Source: JADGHX01 sp963837755 (GTDB taxonomy: Bacteria > Pseudomonadota > Gammaproteobacteria > Steroidobacterales > Steroidobacteraceae). Taken from it: DNA of 64,000 nucleotides. The stretch is from assembly GCA_963837755.1 (NCBI GenBank), contig CAWIOP010000003.1:868001-932000 (forward strand). Reading direction: 5' to 3'. The notes under the pieces were generated by a model, which worked only from the letters and a program-made list of their open reading frames with translations, was not told where the DNA came from and searched no databases. Below, piece after piece: positions 63,483 to 64,000 of this stretch. The translations under genes were made by a program, and so were the position numbers. Position 1 is the stretch's first letter. Each line of letters opens with the position of its first letter.

Positions 63483-63812
63483 GTTACCCGCGCAGTTACC
63501 CACACACGCGGTGGCCTGCACGCGGTACGCGGTTTCGCGCACAATTGCGCCCCGTTGCGGGACAAGGGTTTACGGCGCGGCGCGCATCCAGCGCGTGCGG
63601 CCGGTGCACTTTCGAGTCCGTCGCAGCCGCCGAAAAAGAGATGTAAGTGACTGAAGAGAAAGAGGATTATACGTTGGTGCCCGGGAGAGACTCGAACCTT
63701 CGGTGTAAGTGGTTGTTGACGCTGCCTTCCTTCGCTCCTCGCTCCACAGTTACCCGTAAAGTTACCCACCGCGATTTTGCTGGATACATCGCCCGCTGAG
63801 CCACTCGAATTT
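63483..63812. mobile_element. Island junction 4 (attachment site next to the integrase)
   Basis: Left arm repeats GTTACCC at 63483 and 63495; tRNA-derived core GTGCCCGGGAGAGACTCGAA at 63677-63696; then the shared island end with right arm repeats GTTACCC at 63749 and 63761, and CCGCGATTTTGCT as at junction 3. Each repeat pair is spaced by 12 bases, as arm-type integrase sites are. Confidence 0.8.
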
Positions 63813-64000
63813 CCGAATGGCATCTCACAAATTCAGCGGTGGCGGTCCCTACAAGCTGGCATCTCGCGCCAGGACTCGTACGCCAGATAGCCGTCGGTGA
63901 ACAACTCCTGCGGTATCGCCTCGTCGGAACGCTCCGGCCTCGCGTGTCCGTCGCGGTCACTTCGCTCGACGTGTCCATCCTCACCTCACGCTTCAAGGAA
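63813..64000. other. Window end, start of the next island
   Basis: Minus strand carries a frame reading EAIPQELFTDGYLAYESWRE which looks protein-like but is cut by the window edge and by a shift; not identifiable. Confidence 0.3.

Noticed and set aside
1..64000. Replication origin, rRNA operon or full prophage
   Set aside because: No DnaA-box cluster, rRNA sequence or phage structural genes were seen.

Overview
The window is GC-rich, densely coding DNA of a gammaproteobacterial type. Tannase/feruloyl esterase, UrcA, ECF sigma/FecR/STN, paired DUF1592/DUF1552 proteins, RND pumps and AraC regulators together recall Steroidobacteraceae/Nevskiales-like environmental bacteria. This placement is inferred from gene content; there is no rRNA or marker gene to confirm it.

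Layout. 0-2.8 kb: an RND efflux operon (cut by the window edge) with a DUF2892 protein and an internally deleted rhodanese, facing a BigR/SqrR-like persulfide-sensing ArsR repressor. 2.7-5.8 kb: an ankyrin-protein pseudogene and a fused, truncated DUF1592/DUF1552 pair. 5.8-13.9 kb: an accessory zone of toxin-antitoxin remnants, a NYN-domain gene, small unknown genes and at least four families of diverged repeats. 13.9-25.9 kb: a Ser/Thr kinase, debris (IS110, TpsB and PLP-decarboxylase pieces), a serine hydrolase, a truncated NYN gene, a YhcG-type PDDEXK nuclease, a pseudokinase and an ECF sigma/FecR/STN cluster. 25.9-27.9 kb: an aldehyde dehydrogenase pseudogene and an integrase remnant. 28-49.8 kb: a PhoX-like protein, envelope genes, two AraC/membrane-protein pairs, a sulfatase/HAD operon, an ABC permease pair and transposase debris. 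49.9-63.4 kb: a well-preserved island carrying an SDR, MarR, AraC and TetR regulators, an RND pump, an acyl-CoA synthetase, a tannase-family esterase and an intact tyrosine integrase.

Architecture. Four places (about 25.78, 27.86, 49.85 and 63.68 kb) carry related integration junctions. At three, the 3' end of a tRNA gene (minus strand, ending CCCGGGCACCA) is followed by a conserved island end with 12-bp-spaced GTTACCC repeats; the first is degenerate. I read them as boundaries of islands inserted one after another at one tRNA site. Only the last island keeps an intact integrase; an earlier one keeps its first dozen codons.

How the genes work together. The last island looks like a regulated module for uptake, hydrolysis and CoA activation of plant-type aromatic or acyl esters with efflux protection. 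The rest shows heavy decay. Many genes have lost their middle (rhodanese, VapC, PLP decarboxylase, patatin, pyruvate kinase) or carry one-base frameshifts (ankyrin protein, FecR, sulfatase, aldehyde dehydrogenase). Some one-base events could be assembly errors; the large internal deletions are harder to explain that way.
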